NCBI GenBank assembly: GCA_017987615.1
Contig: JAGNTI010000027.1
Coordinates: 1 to 12,067, forward strand
DNA: 12,067 bases
Source: Sediminibacterium sp.
Lineage (GTDB): Bacteria; Bacteroidota; Bacteroidia; Chitinophagales; Chitinophagaceae
Direction: 5' to 3'
A program made the position numbers and the translations under genes. The notes beneath the pieces were generated by a model. The model was not told the DNA's origin. It searched no databases and worked only from the letters and a program-made list of their open reading frames with translations. Below are positions 1 through 7,790 of the stretch, in pieces; position 1 is the first letter of the stretch; every line of letters starts with the position of its first letter.

Positions 1-808
1 CATAAGTCGTACCGCCAGTTCCAAAATTGATAATACCATTACCCGGAACCATAAATTGAATTCTAGTAGAATTCGCCGACGTAGACGTAGATGTAGCGTC
101 CATAAATGCTAATTTTTTAGCACCCGTAGTAACGATGTTGAAACAAGCATCACCACCGCTAAATCCGTAAAATCCACTAGCAGCTCCAATAGAAAATGAC
201 TGACCTTTATTATTGATGGTCATTGAAATGTTGTTCAACGCATCTTTCGTGAAAGTGATTTCATCGTCGTATGCACAAGCTTCTCTAGAATTAGGAGTCG
301 CTGCATACCAGATCGGACCAAAAGCATCAGCAGGTCCTACACCAAAATGTCCTGGCGCATCTTGATCTGTCATCCAAGTGCGAGAACCTGAACCAGTAAG
401 TGCATCCAAAATTGTTTGAGGAATAGTAAAAGCAACAAATACAGTTACTTTTTTACTAAGCACAGAAACAGCACCACCCGTACCAACGGCACGCACAGTA
501 ATGGTGTAATCATTAACACCAGGTGTTGCGTACTTATACGTAATGTTACCAGAAGGAATCACTTGTGTTTTACCATCACCAAAATCAATGTTATAGGTTA
601 AAGCATCCGTTGCTTTAGCTGTAATCGTTACAGATCCTGTTCCATTACCATTAGGGTTAGAAGCATCTACACCAACTATAGCAGTAGTAAGCGTTAAGCC
701 TGTTGGTGTTTTAATGTTACCAAAACTATATTCAGTTTTTTTACAAGAAACAAACCCAATAGTTGTGATAAACAAAACCGCAACAATATATTTTAAATTA
801 TTTTTCAT
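1..808 (-). CDS. PKD-type surface lipoprotein, putative glycan-binding protein (partial, C-terminus beyond left edge)
   Basis: Translating the minus strand from the ATG at 808 gives an open frame of 269 codons that runs off the left edge without a stop. It begins with a lipoprotein signal: a hydrophobic stretch, then FVSC with the lipid-anchored Cys at residue 22, followed by KK. Residues about 36-123 look like a PKD/Ig-like domain, with IDFGDG at 74-79 and a closing YTITVRAVG strand. After a short linker a second region starts at about residue 130 with the block SRTWMTDQDAPGHFGVGP (142-159) and then PIWYAA and YDDEITF. I remember blocks of this kind from Bacteroidota outer-membrane lipoproteins of beta-glucan loci, sometimes labelled endo-1,3-beta-glucosidase by similarity, but I see no catalytic motif and prefer a binding role. 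It is the fourth gene of the susC operon, 19 bp after the preceding stop. The frame and lipoprotein call are firm; the ligand is inferred. Confidence 0.85.
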   Translation of the reverse strand, partial: MKNNLKYIVAVLFITTIGFVSCKKTEYSFGNIKTPTGLTLTTAIVGVDASNPNGNGTGSVTITAKATDALTYNIDFGDGKTQVIPSGNITYKYATPGVNDYTITVRAVGTGGAVSVLSKKVTVFVAFTIPQTILDALTGSGSRTWMTDQDAPGHFGVGPADAFGPIWYAATPNSREACAYDDEITFTKDALNNISMTINNKGQSFSIGAASGFYGFSGGDACFNIVTTGAKKLAFMDATSTSTSANSTRIQFMVPGNGIINFGTGGTTY

Positions 809-827
809 AATTGTAGGTTTTATCAAA

Positions 828-2906
828 TTAGTTTAAGGTGATATCATCAAATAAGAACGTAAAGTTTGCAGAGCCATCACCAACAGTTCCTAAATCAAAT
901 ATCAATACGATTTTTTGATAGGTGTTGGCAGTATTAATAGCACTGTAATCAAAACTTAATGTTTCCCAACCACCTGCAACAGTTGTTGTAACTTCTTTTT
1001 CGAAGCTAATTGCACCGTTGCTTTGGTTTTCAACTTTTAATAAAAGTTTAGCCCCAGCTCTTGGTGAAAATACTTTTACTTTAAATGTTTTCTTAGTTGA
1101 GAAATCAATTGGAGCAGCTAAACCAATCCAACTTCCACCCCAAATTTGACCTGCATTTTTAACCATCTTACCAACTTTAGCGCTGGTATTGATACCGCCA
1201 GACTGAGGATTGTTAACAACAGTTACAACACCACCATCAAAATCGTTCCAAGTATAGGTAAGGTTATTTGATTCGAAAGTCAATGGAAGACTTACCGATT
1301 CTACAAAGTTGGTAGATAATTTTCTAACATCATCCCAATAGAAAACTTTACCATTTCCGCTATTACCAAAATCAAAGAAGATGGAAGCCATGTCGTAGGT
1401 ATACGTAGCATTAAATGCAGCAGTACCAGGCGCTTGATTGTTAAAGTCAAAAATTAAGGTTTCCCATTCACCGGCCATTGTTGTAGTTGCAAAAGTTTCT
1501 ACAGAACGCTGACCGTTTGTATGGTCTTCAACTTTTAATAAAACTCGAATGCCTGCAGCTGGAGAATATACTCTTACACTCATTTGAGAAGATGTAGCCG
1601 TTAAAGGAATGGCAGTTGCAAAACCTGTTGAAGTACCAATAGTAGTACCCGCCCAAGTTTCTGCACCATTTACTTTAGTTGTTTTTTTAACCTTGTTGTT
1701 TGCGTCGTTAGGATCCACCGCATCTACTGTTTGGTTATTACCAAAGTCAGTAACCGTATAGTTTACACCTTGCACATCAAATGTTACAGGTAAATCTATT
1801 CTAGAATTTGGCATTGCATCTGTTAATCTAATATCATCCATGTAAAAAGTGAAATTAGCAGAGCCATCACCAGGTGTACCATTATCAAAAATAACAACGA
1901 TATTATGGTATTCATTAGCAGCGTTGATTGTTCTGTAATCAAATGCTAAATCTTCCCATGCATTTGCAACAGTCGTTAACACTTCTTTTTCAAAAGCGAT
2001 AGAACCGTTTCCTGCATTTTCAACCTTAAGAAGCACTTTAGCGCCTACTCTTGGAGAAAATACTTTCATTCTGAAAACTTTGTTGGCAGAAAAATCAATT
2101 GGACCACCAAGACCAATCCAGCTTCCACCCCAAGGGTCTCCAGCATTTTTTACCATTTTAGCAACTCTAGTAGAAGCATTGGCTGTACTACTATGCGGGT
2201 TAGCAACAACGGATACGTTACCGCCACTAAAATCATTCCATGCATAGTTAATAGAAGTTGATTCAAAAGTTACTGGAAGAACAACTGGATCTACAATGGT
2301 TATCACTTTTGTAAATGTTGTTGTTGCAGCACCACCACTTAAAGCAACTACTCTAACAGTATAAGAACCTGTTTTAGCATAGGTTTTAGAAATGGTTTGA
2401 CCTTCTAAAAAGTTAGTAGGTACTTCATTAGCTACATCACCAAAATAAACTTGAAAGAAAGTTTCATACAATGCTTTTGCAGAAACATTTACTTTGTATT
2501 TATTTGCTGGATCAATTACAGCTGTTACATCTAAATTTTCTGGCGCTCTAAAAGTTACGGTTAACTTTTGAGTTACAGTTGTAGAAACACCTGCAACGTT
2601 TGTACCGGTAATTTTTACATCATAAACGCCTTCTGGATATACTTTTGAAGTACTGCCACCAGGTAACACTTTAACAGGACCCGCAGTTCCATGTCCATAA
2701 GCAATTTCAAAACTTGCAACACCTTCACCATTTGGTGTGATGGTCACAAGGCCTGTATTGTCTTGGGTAATGGTAAACATGGCACCCAATTTTGCAGATG
2801 TTGCAGTCGTTTCCACGAAAGAAACATCATCATTGATTTCTTTTTTACATCCTGAGAATGTAGAAATGAGTATCAAGCCACTCAATAAATATTTTAATGT
2901 TTTCAT
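828..2906 (-). CDS. Surface lipoprotein with two PKD/Ig-like domains and three beta-sandwich (CBM-like) modules
   Basis: This 692-residue protein has a lipoprotein signal (hydrophobic residues 4-17, then SGC with Cys20, then KK). Two PKD/Ig-like domains follow, at about 37-118 and 120-205. Three copies of a roughly 155-residue module fill the rest: 210-362, 372-530 and 540-692. Each module starts LPVTFE or LPLTFE and ends in a DD(I/V) strand. Copies 1 and 3 share NAG, WGGSWIGL, PIDFS, KVFSPR, GAK, LLKVEN and GDGSANFTF. Copy 2 keeps the scaffold (VYSPAAG, LLKVED, WETL.FDF, YWDD) but has lost the WGG block. I recall similar modules beside, or fused to, GH16 enzymes in marine Bacteroidota, which suggests glycan binding. 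No catalytic motif is visible. Its place third in the operon, after SusC and SusD, is where surface glycan-binding proteins (the SusE/SusF position) usually sit. The lipoprotein and repeat structure are seen directly; the ligand is unknown. Confidence 0.9.
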   Translation of the reverse strand: MKTLKYLLSGLILISTFSGCKKEINDDVSFVETTATSAKLGAMFTITQDNTGLVTITPNGEGVASFEIAYGHGTAGPVKVLPGGSTSKVYPEGVYDVKITGTNVAGVSTTVTQKLTVTFRAPENLDVTAVIDPANKYKVNVSAKALYETFFQVYFGDVANEVPTNFLEGQTISKTYAKTGSYTVRVVALSGGAATTTFTKVITIVDPVVLPVTFESTSINYAWNDFSGGNVSVVANPHSSTANASTRVAKMVKNAGDPWGGSWIGLGGPIDFSANKVFRMKVFSPRVGAKVLLKVENAGNGSIAFEKEVLTTVANAWEDLAFDYRTINAANEYHNIVVIFDNGTPGDGSANFTFYMDDIRLTDAMPNSRIDLPVTFDVQGVNYTVTDFGNNQTVDAVDPNDANNKVKKTTKVNGAETWAGTTIGTSTGFATAIPLTATSSQMSVRVYSPAAGIRVLLKVEDHTNGQRSVETFATTTMAGEWETLIFDFNNQAPGTAAFNATYTYDMASIFFDFGNSGNGKVFYWDDVRKLSTNFVESVSLPLTFESNNLTYTWNDFDGGVVTVVNNPQSGGINTSAKVGKMVKNAGQIWGGSWIGLAAPIDFSTKKTFKVKVFSPRAGAKLLLKVENQSNGAISFEKEVTTTVAGGWETLSFDYSAINTANTYQKIVLIFDLGTVGDGSANFTFLFDDITLN
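831..1289 (-). repeat. Module copy 3 of the triplicated domain (C-terminal)
   Basis: Encodes residues 540-692 and ends directly at the stop codon, with no sorting domain after it. By eye it is more than half identical to copy 1, including WGGSWIGL, KVFSPR and GDGSANFTF. Confidence 0.85.
1317..1793 (-). repeat. Module copy 2 of the triplicated domain (divergent)
   Basis: Encodes residues 372-530. It keeps the fold-defining stretches (LPVTFD, TDF, RVYSPAAG, LLKVED, WETLIFDF, FYWDD) but differs from copies 1 and 3 where they carry NAG..WGGSWIGL, having ETWAGTTIG instead. It could bind a different ligand or act as a spacer; this is inference. Confidence 0.75.
1821..2279 (-). repeat. Module copy 1 of the triplicated domain
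   Basis: Encodes residues 210-362 of the 692-residue lipoprotein. It closely matches copy 3 in protein and in DNA: ccaatccagcttccacccc at 2113 differs by one base from the matching stretch at 1123. The match suggests a fairly recent intragenic duplication or ongoing conversion between the two. Confidence 0.85.
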
Positions 2907-2937
2907 ACTATTTAATTCAATAGATTATACAATGAGA

Positions 2938-4449
2938 TTAATATCCAGCATTTTGGGTTAAACCAGAAATATCAACCTCTTGTTGAGGTATTGGGAACAC
3001 TTCATGCTTACCAACTTTGAAGCCAGTAATTTTTGAAGCAGCTTGTCCAGTTCTTACTAGGTCAAAGAAACGATCTCCTTCCATAGCAAGTTCTAATCTA
3101 CGCTCATCCCAAATAGCTTGACGAAGTGCAGTTCCAGTTGCAGTAATGTTATTAGAAGCATTACCAAACGCCCTTTGTCTAACTTGATTTAAATAACCTT
3201 GCGCTTTTGCATCATTAGGTGCAGTAGCTCTATTAAATGCTTCGGCAGCCATTAATAAAACATCGGCATAACGAATGATTCTAAAGTTGTTGAGGTAGTT
3301 TAATTCTACTTGACCAGAAGTTTCTCCTTTACGTGGCAAATACTTTTGATTGTATAAACCTGTATTTTTAAATGGAGCTACTTGATAGGTAATATTAAAA
3401 GAAGGATTTGCAGCTTTGTAGGCTTCAATATCTAATACCGTTACCGCTTTTCTTTTATCACCTGCTGTGTAAGCAGCTGCTAAATTTTGAGTTGGTAAAT
3501 TGGTACTCCAACCTGCAGCATAAGGCATTTGAGCAGAACCATTTAAGCCTCTGATACCACACTGCTGAATAGCATAGTTACCTTGGCCACGTGTTGCTCC
3601 ACCCCAGTTGTAATAAGGAGATACATTAGAGTATTGAATTTCAAAAACAGATTCAGGACCGTTTTCTCCAGTTGCTAAATACATAGCACCAAAATCAGAA
3701 ACAAGTGAAAATGCATTTGCATTGATCACTGCATCAAGTGTGGTAGCAGCTAAATCAAATTTACTTTGATAGAGGTATACTTTACCAAGTAAAGCCTGTG
3801 CAGCATACTTTGTAATTCTACCCTTTTGAACTTGTACTGCTGGAAGCGCCGTTACAGCTGCTGTTAAGTCCGCTTCAATTTGCTTGTAAACGTCTGCTTT
3901 AGGCGAACGCTTTAAAGTTTTTGATTGTGCAAGACTTAAACGCTTGTCTGTAAAAAGAGGCACATCACCAAACATACGCACAAGCGTAAAGTAGTAGTAT
4001 GCGCGTAAAAAATGTACTTCACCGTAAAGGGCTTCTTTACCAGCAAACTCAACTTTTTCACCCGCTAAATTGGCCGCTTTATATTGCGCCATATAGTTGG
4101 CACGGTTAACACCTTCGTATGCAGATACCCAAATTTCTTGAAGGGTTCCGTTTACAGGTGTATGTGTATAGTCATCAATTTGTTGTAATGATAATACGTC
4201 AGACGCATTTTCACCACCCGATACTGCGTTATCAGATGCAATATCACCAATAGGTACAACTTGGTTGATCCATTGTAGTGGCGTGTAAACACTCACCAAC
4301 ATATTTCTATAATCAGATGCAGACTTTAAATAGTCTTGCTCTGTGATAACAAAATCTTCGTGAGGATTGTAATCGACCCACTTTGTACAAGATATAAGCG
4401 TGGTAATAACTAAAACCAGGCCTACTATTTTCATTGAATTGATCTTCAT
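2938..4449 (-). CDS. SusD/RagB-family outer-membrane glycan-binding lipoprotein
   Basis: SusD-type proteins are lipid-anchored at the cell surface, form a lid over the SusC channel and help load glycan into it. This 503-residue protein is a typical length. It has a signal with lipobox LISC (Cys21), the SusD-like helical core with the hallmark FLRAYYYFTLVRMFGDVPL (147-165), TPR-like helices to about 240 (KYAAQALLGKVYLYQ), the conserved IIRYADVLLMAAEA at 391-404, WDERRLELAMEGDRFFDLVR at 447-466, and the C-terminal family signature FPIPQQEVD...QNAGY. The start at 4449 is preferred because ACATACAATT lies directly before it, almost the same as before the gene at 808. A second Met (codon 6, 4434) would also leave a working signal. 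The gene starts 24 bp after the susC-like stop, so the two are co-transcribed. The family is certain; the ligand cannot be told from sequence. Confidence 0.97.
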   Translation of the reverse strand: MKINSMKIVGLVLVITTLISCTKWVDYNPHEDFVITEQDYLKSASDYRNMLVSVYTPLQWINQVVPIGDIASDNAVSGGENASDVLSLQQIDDYTHTPVNGTLQEIWVSAYEGVNRANYMAQYKAANLAGEKVEFAGKEALYGEVHFLRAYYYFTLVRMFGDVPLFTDKRLSLAQSKTLKRSPKADVYKQIEADLTAAVTALPAVQVQKGRITKYAAQALLGKVYLYQSKFDLAATTLDAVINANAFSLVSDFGAMYLATGENGPESVFEIQYSNVSPYYNWGGATRGQGNYAIQQCGIRGLNGSAQMPYAAGWSTNLPTQNLAAAYTAGDKRKAVTVLDIEAYKAANPSFNITYQVAPFKNTGLYNQKYLPRKGETSGQVELNYLNNFRIIRYADVLLMAAEAFNRATAPNDAKAQGYLNQVRQRAFGNASNNITATGTALRQAIWDERRLELAMEGDRFFDLVRTGQAASKITGFKVGKHEVFPIPQQEVDISGLTQNAGY

Positions 4450-4473
4450 AATTGTATGTTTAAGTAGTGAAGA

Positions 4474-7400
4474 TTATAGTTTAATATCAAAGCCAAAAGC
4501 AAATGTTCTAGCTTGAGGATATGCACCACGATCGATACCTGTATCTAAAATACCACCCGCAATTTCAGGATCAAATCCAGTATACTTTGTAAATACAAAA
4601 GCATTTTTTACTTGTGCATATACGCGAATACTGTTGAACCATTTTTTAGACGCTGGTGTATTAAAGGTGTAACCGAGTTGAATATTCTTGATTTTTAAGA
4701 AAGAACCATCTTCTACATATCTATCTGATACTCTGATATTACTATTTGCATCTACAAATGAATATCTTGGTAAACGCGCATCGTTTGTAGTTCCCTCACC
4801 AGTCCAACGACCTAGTACAGAGCGGTCTTTGTTAGAAAAGTTAGCGTTACGCTCGTATGCTTTATAAATATCATTGCCTACAGAAGCATACAAGAATGTA
4901 TTAAAATCAAAGTTTTTATACGTTAGGTTAAAACTCCAACCCATTGTAAACTTAGGGAACGGATTACCAATATTGGTTTGGTCTGAAGCATTGATCACAC
5001 CATCACCATTCATGTCTACGTATTTAATATCACCTGGCTGTGCACCTGCTTGTTTAGCTGAAGCTGCAATGTCTGCTGCATTTTGGAAAAGTCCTGCAGT
5101 TTTGTAGCCATAAAAATAGCCTGGTGCAAATCCTTTTTCAAATACAGTAACACTTTGTGATTGACCATTGAAGTAAAATCCACCTAAAATTTTAGCAGTT
5201 CCATTATCGTTGGTTGCTGTAACTAAGTTGGTAGCTGTTGTGAAAGTTAATGCAGTATTAAATTTCAAATTCTTACCAATCGATTCGTTATAATTTAAAG
5301 TGAAGTCAAAACCACTGGTTTTAGTAGCACCAATATTTGCAATTGGACTAGGTACAGTACCTAAATACAATGATGCAGCTGGAGTAAATAATAAACCGTC
5401 AACTGTTTTTTGGAAATAGTCTGCGTTTAAAGAAAACTTGTTGTTAAGTACAACTAAGTCAAAACCAATATTTGATTGGATTTGCTTTTCCCATCTTAGT
5501 GTGGTATTAGCAGAAGATCCAACTGTAGATCCTGGATAAAATACATCGTTAAATGTATATCCATTACTGTTTGCAGTAGGTCCGTAGCTTGGTCCACCAG
5601 TAACAATGCTAACAAATTGTGGATTCACATTTTCGTTACCAATGCTACCATAGCTTCCTCTAATTTTAAGTTGATCTACCCAGTCTGCTTTAAAGAATTT
5701 TTCTTTAGAAACAACCCATCCAAGAGATCCAGAGAAGAAGTTACCAAATTTATTATCAACACCAAATGCATAAGAACCATCTCTACGTGCACTAAATGAA
5801 GCTAAATATTTGTCTTGATAGTCGTAGTTAATACGAGAAAAATAAGAAAGGTTTCTTCTAAAATATTGATAGTAGTAACCTGCTAAAGCATTGGTATTGG
5901 TTGCTGTGTTGTTTCCAGTTGCAGCAGTAAAATCTGCAAATTCCCAACTGTTAAATGGAACATCTTGACGAGTTGCGCCAGCAGCATTTCCACTCACTTT
6001 TGCTAAAGAAAAACCAAGCACGGTTTCAAAATTATGATCCTGCTTTAGTTTAAAGTTATAGTTTGCAAAAGACTCCCAAGTGTAGTTGAAGTTGCTCACT
6101 TTTTCGTGTGATACACTATTGAATCTTCCGGTTACAGTAGAACCATCAGCATTCATTGAATTGTCTACGTTTAATGGGCCGTAGAATACAAGCGGAGCAA
6201 AGCTTTTAGCATTACCATCATACTTTGTGTAACCAAAACGAGAAGACAATGTTAGGTTGTTTAAAACCTTGTATTGCAACTCAAACTTTCCGTAAATTTT
6301 AGAACCAACATTTGAGTTATACGTGTTCTCTAATTTAGTAAGCGGGTTAAAAATTTCAGATAATAATAAATTACTGAAACCATATTTACCTGCTGTATTA
6401 GGTACATTGTTTAATACACTTACGGTAGGATCAAAATTGATCGCACTACCAATAACACTATTAAATGAATTCTCTTGAATGCCTTTAGAGTTTAAAGTAA
6501 CTGCAGTGGTATTCAATAAGAATTTAAGTTTCTTAGAAATATCAAAAGTTAAGTTGGCAGAAAAGTTACCTCTATCAAAACGAGATTTGTCATTTCCTCC
6601 TACAATACCACCTTGGGTTAAATAACCCGCAGATAAGAAGTAGGTCATATTTTCACTACCGCCTTGTGCTGCAATCGTATGAGATTGCATCGCAGCTCTT
6701 TTAAATATTTGGTCTTGCCAATTGGTGCCCACACCTAATAAAGAAAGGTTTGGAAACACAATAGGTCCACCAGCAGTGGTGCTACCTTCATTGATCATGG
6801 CAGCATATTCTGTAGCGTTTAAAACACCAAGGGTGTTCATCACTTCTTGCACGCCATAGTTACTATTAATAGTAATCGCTGCTTTTTGGTTTTTTCTACC
6901 ACCTTTAGTGGTCACCACGATAACACCATTACCACCTTTAACACCAAAAATGGCAGTTGTAGCAGCATCTTTTAATACGTTGATTGACTCGATATCTGCA
7001 GCGTTAATAGCATTAAGGTCAGTGAGTGTTTGAGGAACCCCGTCAATAATTACCACTGGGTCAGTACCAGAGAAAGAAGGAATACCTCTAATTAATACGG
7101 TTGGTTTAGCTCCAGGTGATCCAGATTGAATCACGTTAACACCAGACGCCTTACCTTGTAAAGCCTCTTCCGTTCTTACGGGTTTTAATTTTTCAATATC
7201 ACTTGACTTTACTGTTGAAATAGCACCAGATATTTTGGTAACCTTTTGGGTACCATAACCTACTACTACAACATCACCAAGTGTGTTTGCAGGGTTTTGT
7301 TCTAAAGAAACCTCTACTTCACCTGCTTTTACCACCGTAACCTTGGAAGTAATTAAGCCTGTGTAAGTGATTTCTAGGATAGAACCTACAGCTGTGTTAA

Positions 7401-7590
7401 GTGAAAACCGGCCATTGGCATCGGTGAGGGCAACAGATTTGCCCTTAACAGAAACAGAAGCCCCTACTAGCAATTCGCCAGTATTTTTGTTTTTTACTCT
7501 ACCGGTAACGGCAATTGACTGAGCGTAAAGCGTTTCTACGCCAAGCCCGAGCATCAAAACAAGGCACATAAGAATAAATCTTATTTTCAT
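4474..7590 (-). CDS. SusC/RagA-family TonB-dependent outer-membrane transporter
   Basis: This 1038-residue protein is of usual SusC length and imports oligosaccharides across the outer membrane using TonB energy. A signal peptide (1-23, ending LYAQ) precedes a CarboxypepD_reg-like beta-sandwich (about 26-98, VTGRVKNKNTGELLVGASVSVKG). The linker LGDVVVVGYGTQ (104-115) is the family's usual junction and probably carries the TonB-box-like segment. The plug follows at about 116-230, with LQGKASGVNV, VLIRGIPSFSGTDPVVIIDG and GNGVIVVTTKGG. The remainder is the beta-barrel, ending in an aromatic-rich last strand (FAFGFDIKL). It has no N-terminal sigma/anti-sigma signalling (STN) extension, so control is more likely to come from the divergent regulator gene than from an ECF sigma pair. 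It is the first gene of the minus-strand operon. The family is certain; the substrate is not. Confidence 0.98.
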   Translation of the reverse strand: MKIRFILMCLVLMLGLGVETLYAQSIAVTGRVKNKNTGELLVGASVSVKGKSVALTDANGRFSLNTAVGSILEITYTGLITSKVTVVKAGEVEVSLEQNPANTLGDVVVVGYGTQKVTKISGAISTVKSSDIEKLKPVRTEEALQGKASGVNVIQSGSPGAKPTVLIRGIPSFSGTDPVVIIDGVPQTLTDLNAINAADIESINVLKDAATTAIFGVKGGNGVIVVTTKGGRKNQKAAITINSNYGVQEVMNTLGVLNATEYAAMINEGSTTAGGPIVFPNLSLLGVGTNWQDQIFKRAAMQSHTIAAQGGSENMTYFLSAGYLTQGGIVGGNDKSRFDRGNFSANLTFDISKKLKFLLNTTAVTLNSKGIQENSFNSVIGSAINFDPTVSVLNNVPNTAGKYGFSNLLLSEIFNPLTKLENTYNSNVGSKIYGKFELQYKVLNNLTLSSRFGYTKYDGNAKSFAPLVFYGPLNVDNSMNADGSTVTGRFNSVSHEKVSNFNYTWESFANYNFKLKQDHNFETVLGFSLAKVSGNAAGATRQDVPFNSWEFADFTAATGNNTATNTNALAGYYYQYFRRNLSYFSRINYDYQDKYLASFSARRDGSYAFGVDNKFGNFFSGSLGWVVSKEKFFKADWVDQLKIRGSYGSIGNENVNPQFVSIVTGGPSYGPTANSNGYTFNDVFYPGSTVGSSANTTLRWEKQIQSNIGFDLVVLNNKFSLNADYFQKTVDGLLFTPAASLYLGTVPSPIANIGATKTSGFDFTLNYNESIGKNLKFNTALTFTTATNLVTATNDNGTAKILGGFYFNGQSQSVTVFEKGFAPGYFYGYKTAGLFQNAADIAASAKQAGAQPGDIKYVDMNGDGVINASDQTNIGNPFPKFTMGWSFNLTYKNFDFNTFLYASVGNDIYKAYERNANFSNKDRSVLGRWTGEGTTNDARLPRYSFVDANSNIRVSDRYVEDGSFLKIKNIQLGYTFNTPASKKWFNSIRVYAQVKNAFVFTKYTGFDPEIAGGILDTGIDRGAYPQARTFAFGFDIKL

Positions 7591-7630
7591 AATGCAATCG
7601 TTTATGTGAAAGAAAAAAAATGAATTTTTG

Positions 7631-7661
7631 GCAACGTAAAAGTAGTAACAGACACTACAAA
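7631..7661 (-). promoter_or_regulatory. Possible Bacteroidota-type promoter of the susC-like operon
   Basis: On the minus strand, TTTG (7661-7658) is followed after exactly 19 bp by TACGTTGC (7638-7631). The Bacteroidota housekeeping pattern is TTTG at -33 and TAnnTTTG at -7 with about this spacing. The -33 box is perfect and the -7 box matches four of six fixed positions. A start near 7625 would give a leader of about 35 nt. The position just downstream of the direct repeats suits an activated, intrinsically weak promoter. Confidence 0.3.
7642..7658. repeat. Short inverted repeat GTAGT/ACTAC
   Basis: Five-base arms (7642-7646 and 7654-7658) are separated by 7 bp and lie between the proposed -33 and -7 boxes, touching the -33. 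The ACTAC arm repeats the core of the 17-bp direct repeats, so it may be a weak extra site for the same protein. The arms are short and chance is possible. Confidence 0.25.
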
Positions 7662-7677
7662 ATCTTTATTGTTTAAC

Positions 7678-7694
7678 ACTTCAATACTACATCA
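7678..7694. repeat. 17-bp direct repeat, copy 1 (operator candidate)
   Basis: Reads ACTTCAATACTACATCA, identical to copy 2 at 7731-7747. Each copy contains two related half-sites, ACTTCA and ACTACA, 8 bp apart. This copy is centred about 60 bp upstream of the proposed susC-operon transcription start, where an activator usually binds. Confidence 0.7.
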
Positions 7695-7707
7695 CTATTT
7701 TTAACTA

Positions 7708-7720
7708 ATTGATTATCAAT
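7708..7720. promoter_or_regulatory. 13-bp palindrome between the direct repeats
   Basis: ATTGAT-T-ATCAAT is a perfect inverted repeat with 6-bp arms around one base. It sits nearly midway between the two 17-bp copies. It could be a site for a second dimeric regulator, but short AT-rich palindromes also arise by chance in such DNA. Confidence 0.35.
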
Positions 7721-7730
7721 AATGTAAATT

Positions 7731-7747
7731 ACTTCAATACTACATCA
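7731..7747. repeat. 17-bp direct repeat, copy 2 (operator candidate)
   Basis: A perfect second copy of ACTTCAATACTACATCA, 53 bp from the first (start to start), close to five helical turns, so both lie on the same DNA face. It ends 43 bp before the GTG of the regulator gene, so a bound protein here could also affect that gene's own expression. Confidence 0.7.
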
Positions 7748-7790
7748 ATGAACATTTCATATATTTAAGTTTTAATAAAATCTTTGAGCA

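Larger units (their letters stand above)
7591..7790. promoter_or_regulatory. Divergent regulatory region between the susC-like operon and the regulator gene
   Basis: This 200-bp AT-rich region lies between two start codons pointing away from each other, so it must carry the promoters of both units unless one is expressed from elsewhere. It contains a perfect 17-bp direct repeat, a 13-bp palindrome between the copies, a short GTAGT/ACTAC inverted repeat and a possible promoter facing the susC-like gene. The motif ACTWCA occurs five times on the plus strand, at 7654, 7678, 7686, 7731 and 7739. I see no convincing promoter for the regulator gene. Confidence 0.8.

Noticed and set aside
828..2906. 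Glycoside hydrolase call for the 692-residue lipoprotein
   Set aside because: Its modules recall those attached to GH16 enzymes, but the protein is only PKD-like domains and beta-sandwich repeats; no catalytic domain is present.
4432..4434. Second Met (codon 6) as the SusD-like start
   Set aside because: It is possible and would keep the lipobox, but the first ATG has the same upstream context as the gene at 808, so the longer form is preferred.
4874..5107. Small plus-strand open frames inside the minus-strand operon genes, such as this one
   Set aside because: They are antisense to well-conserved coding sequence, show no domain, signal or start context, and are explained by codon bias of the opposite strand.
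7760..7767. TATATTTA as a -7 element for the regulator gene
   Set aside because: It matches TAnnTTTG except for the last base, but no TTTG lies at the right distance upstream, and AT-rich DNA yields such matches often.
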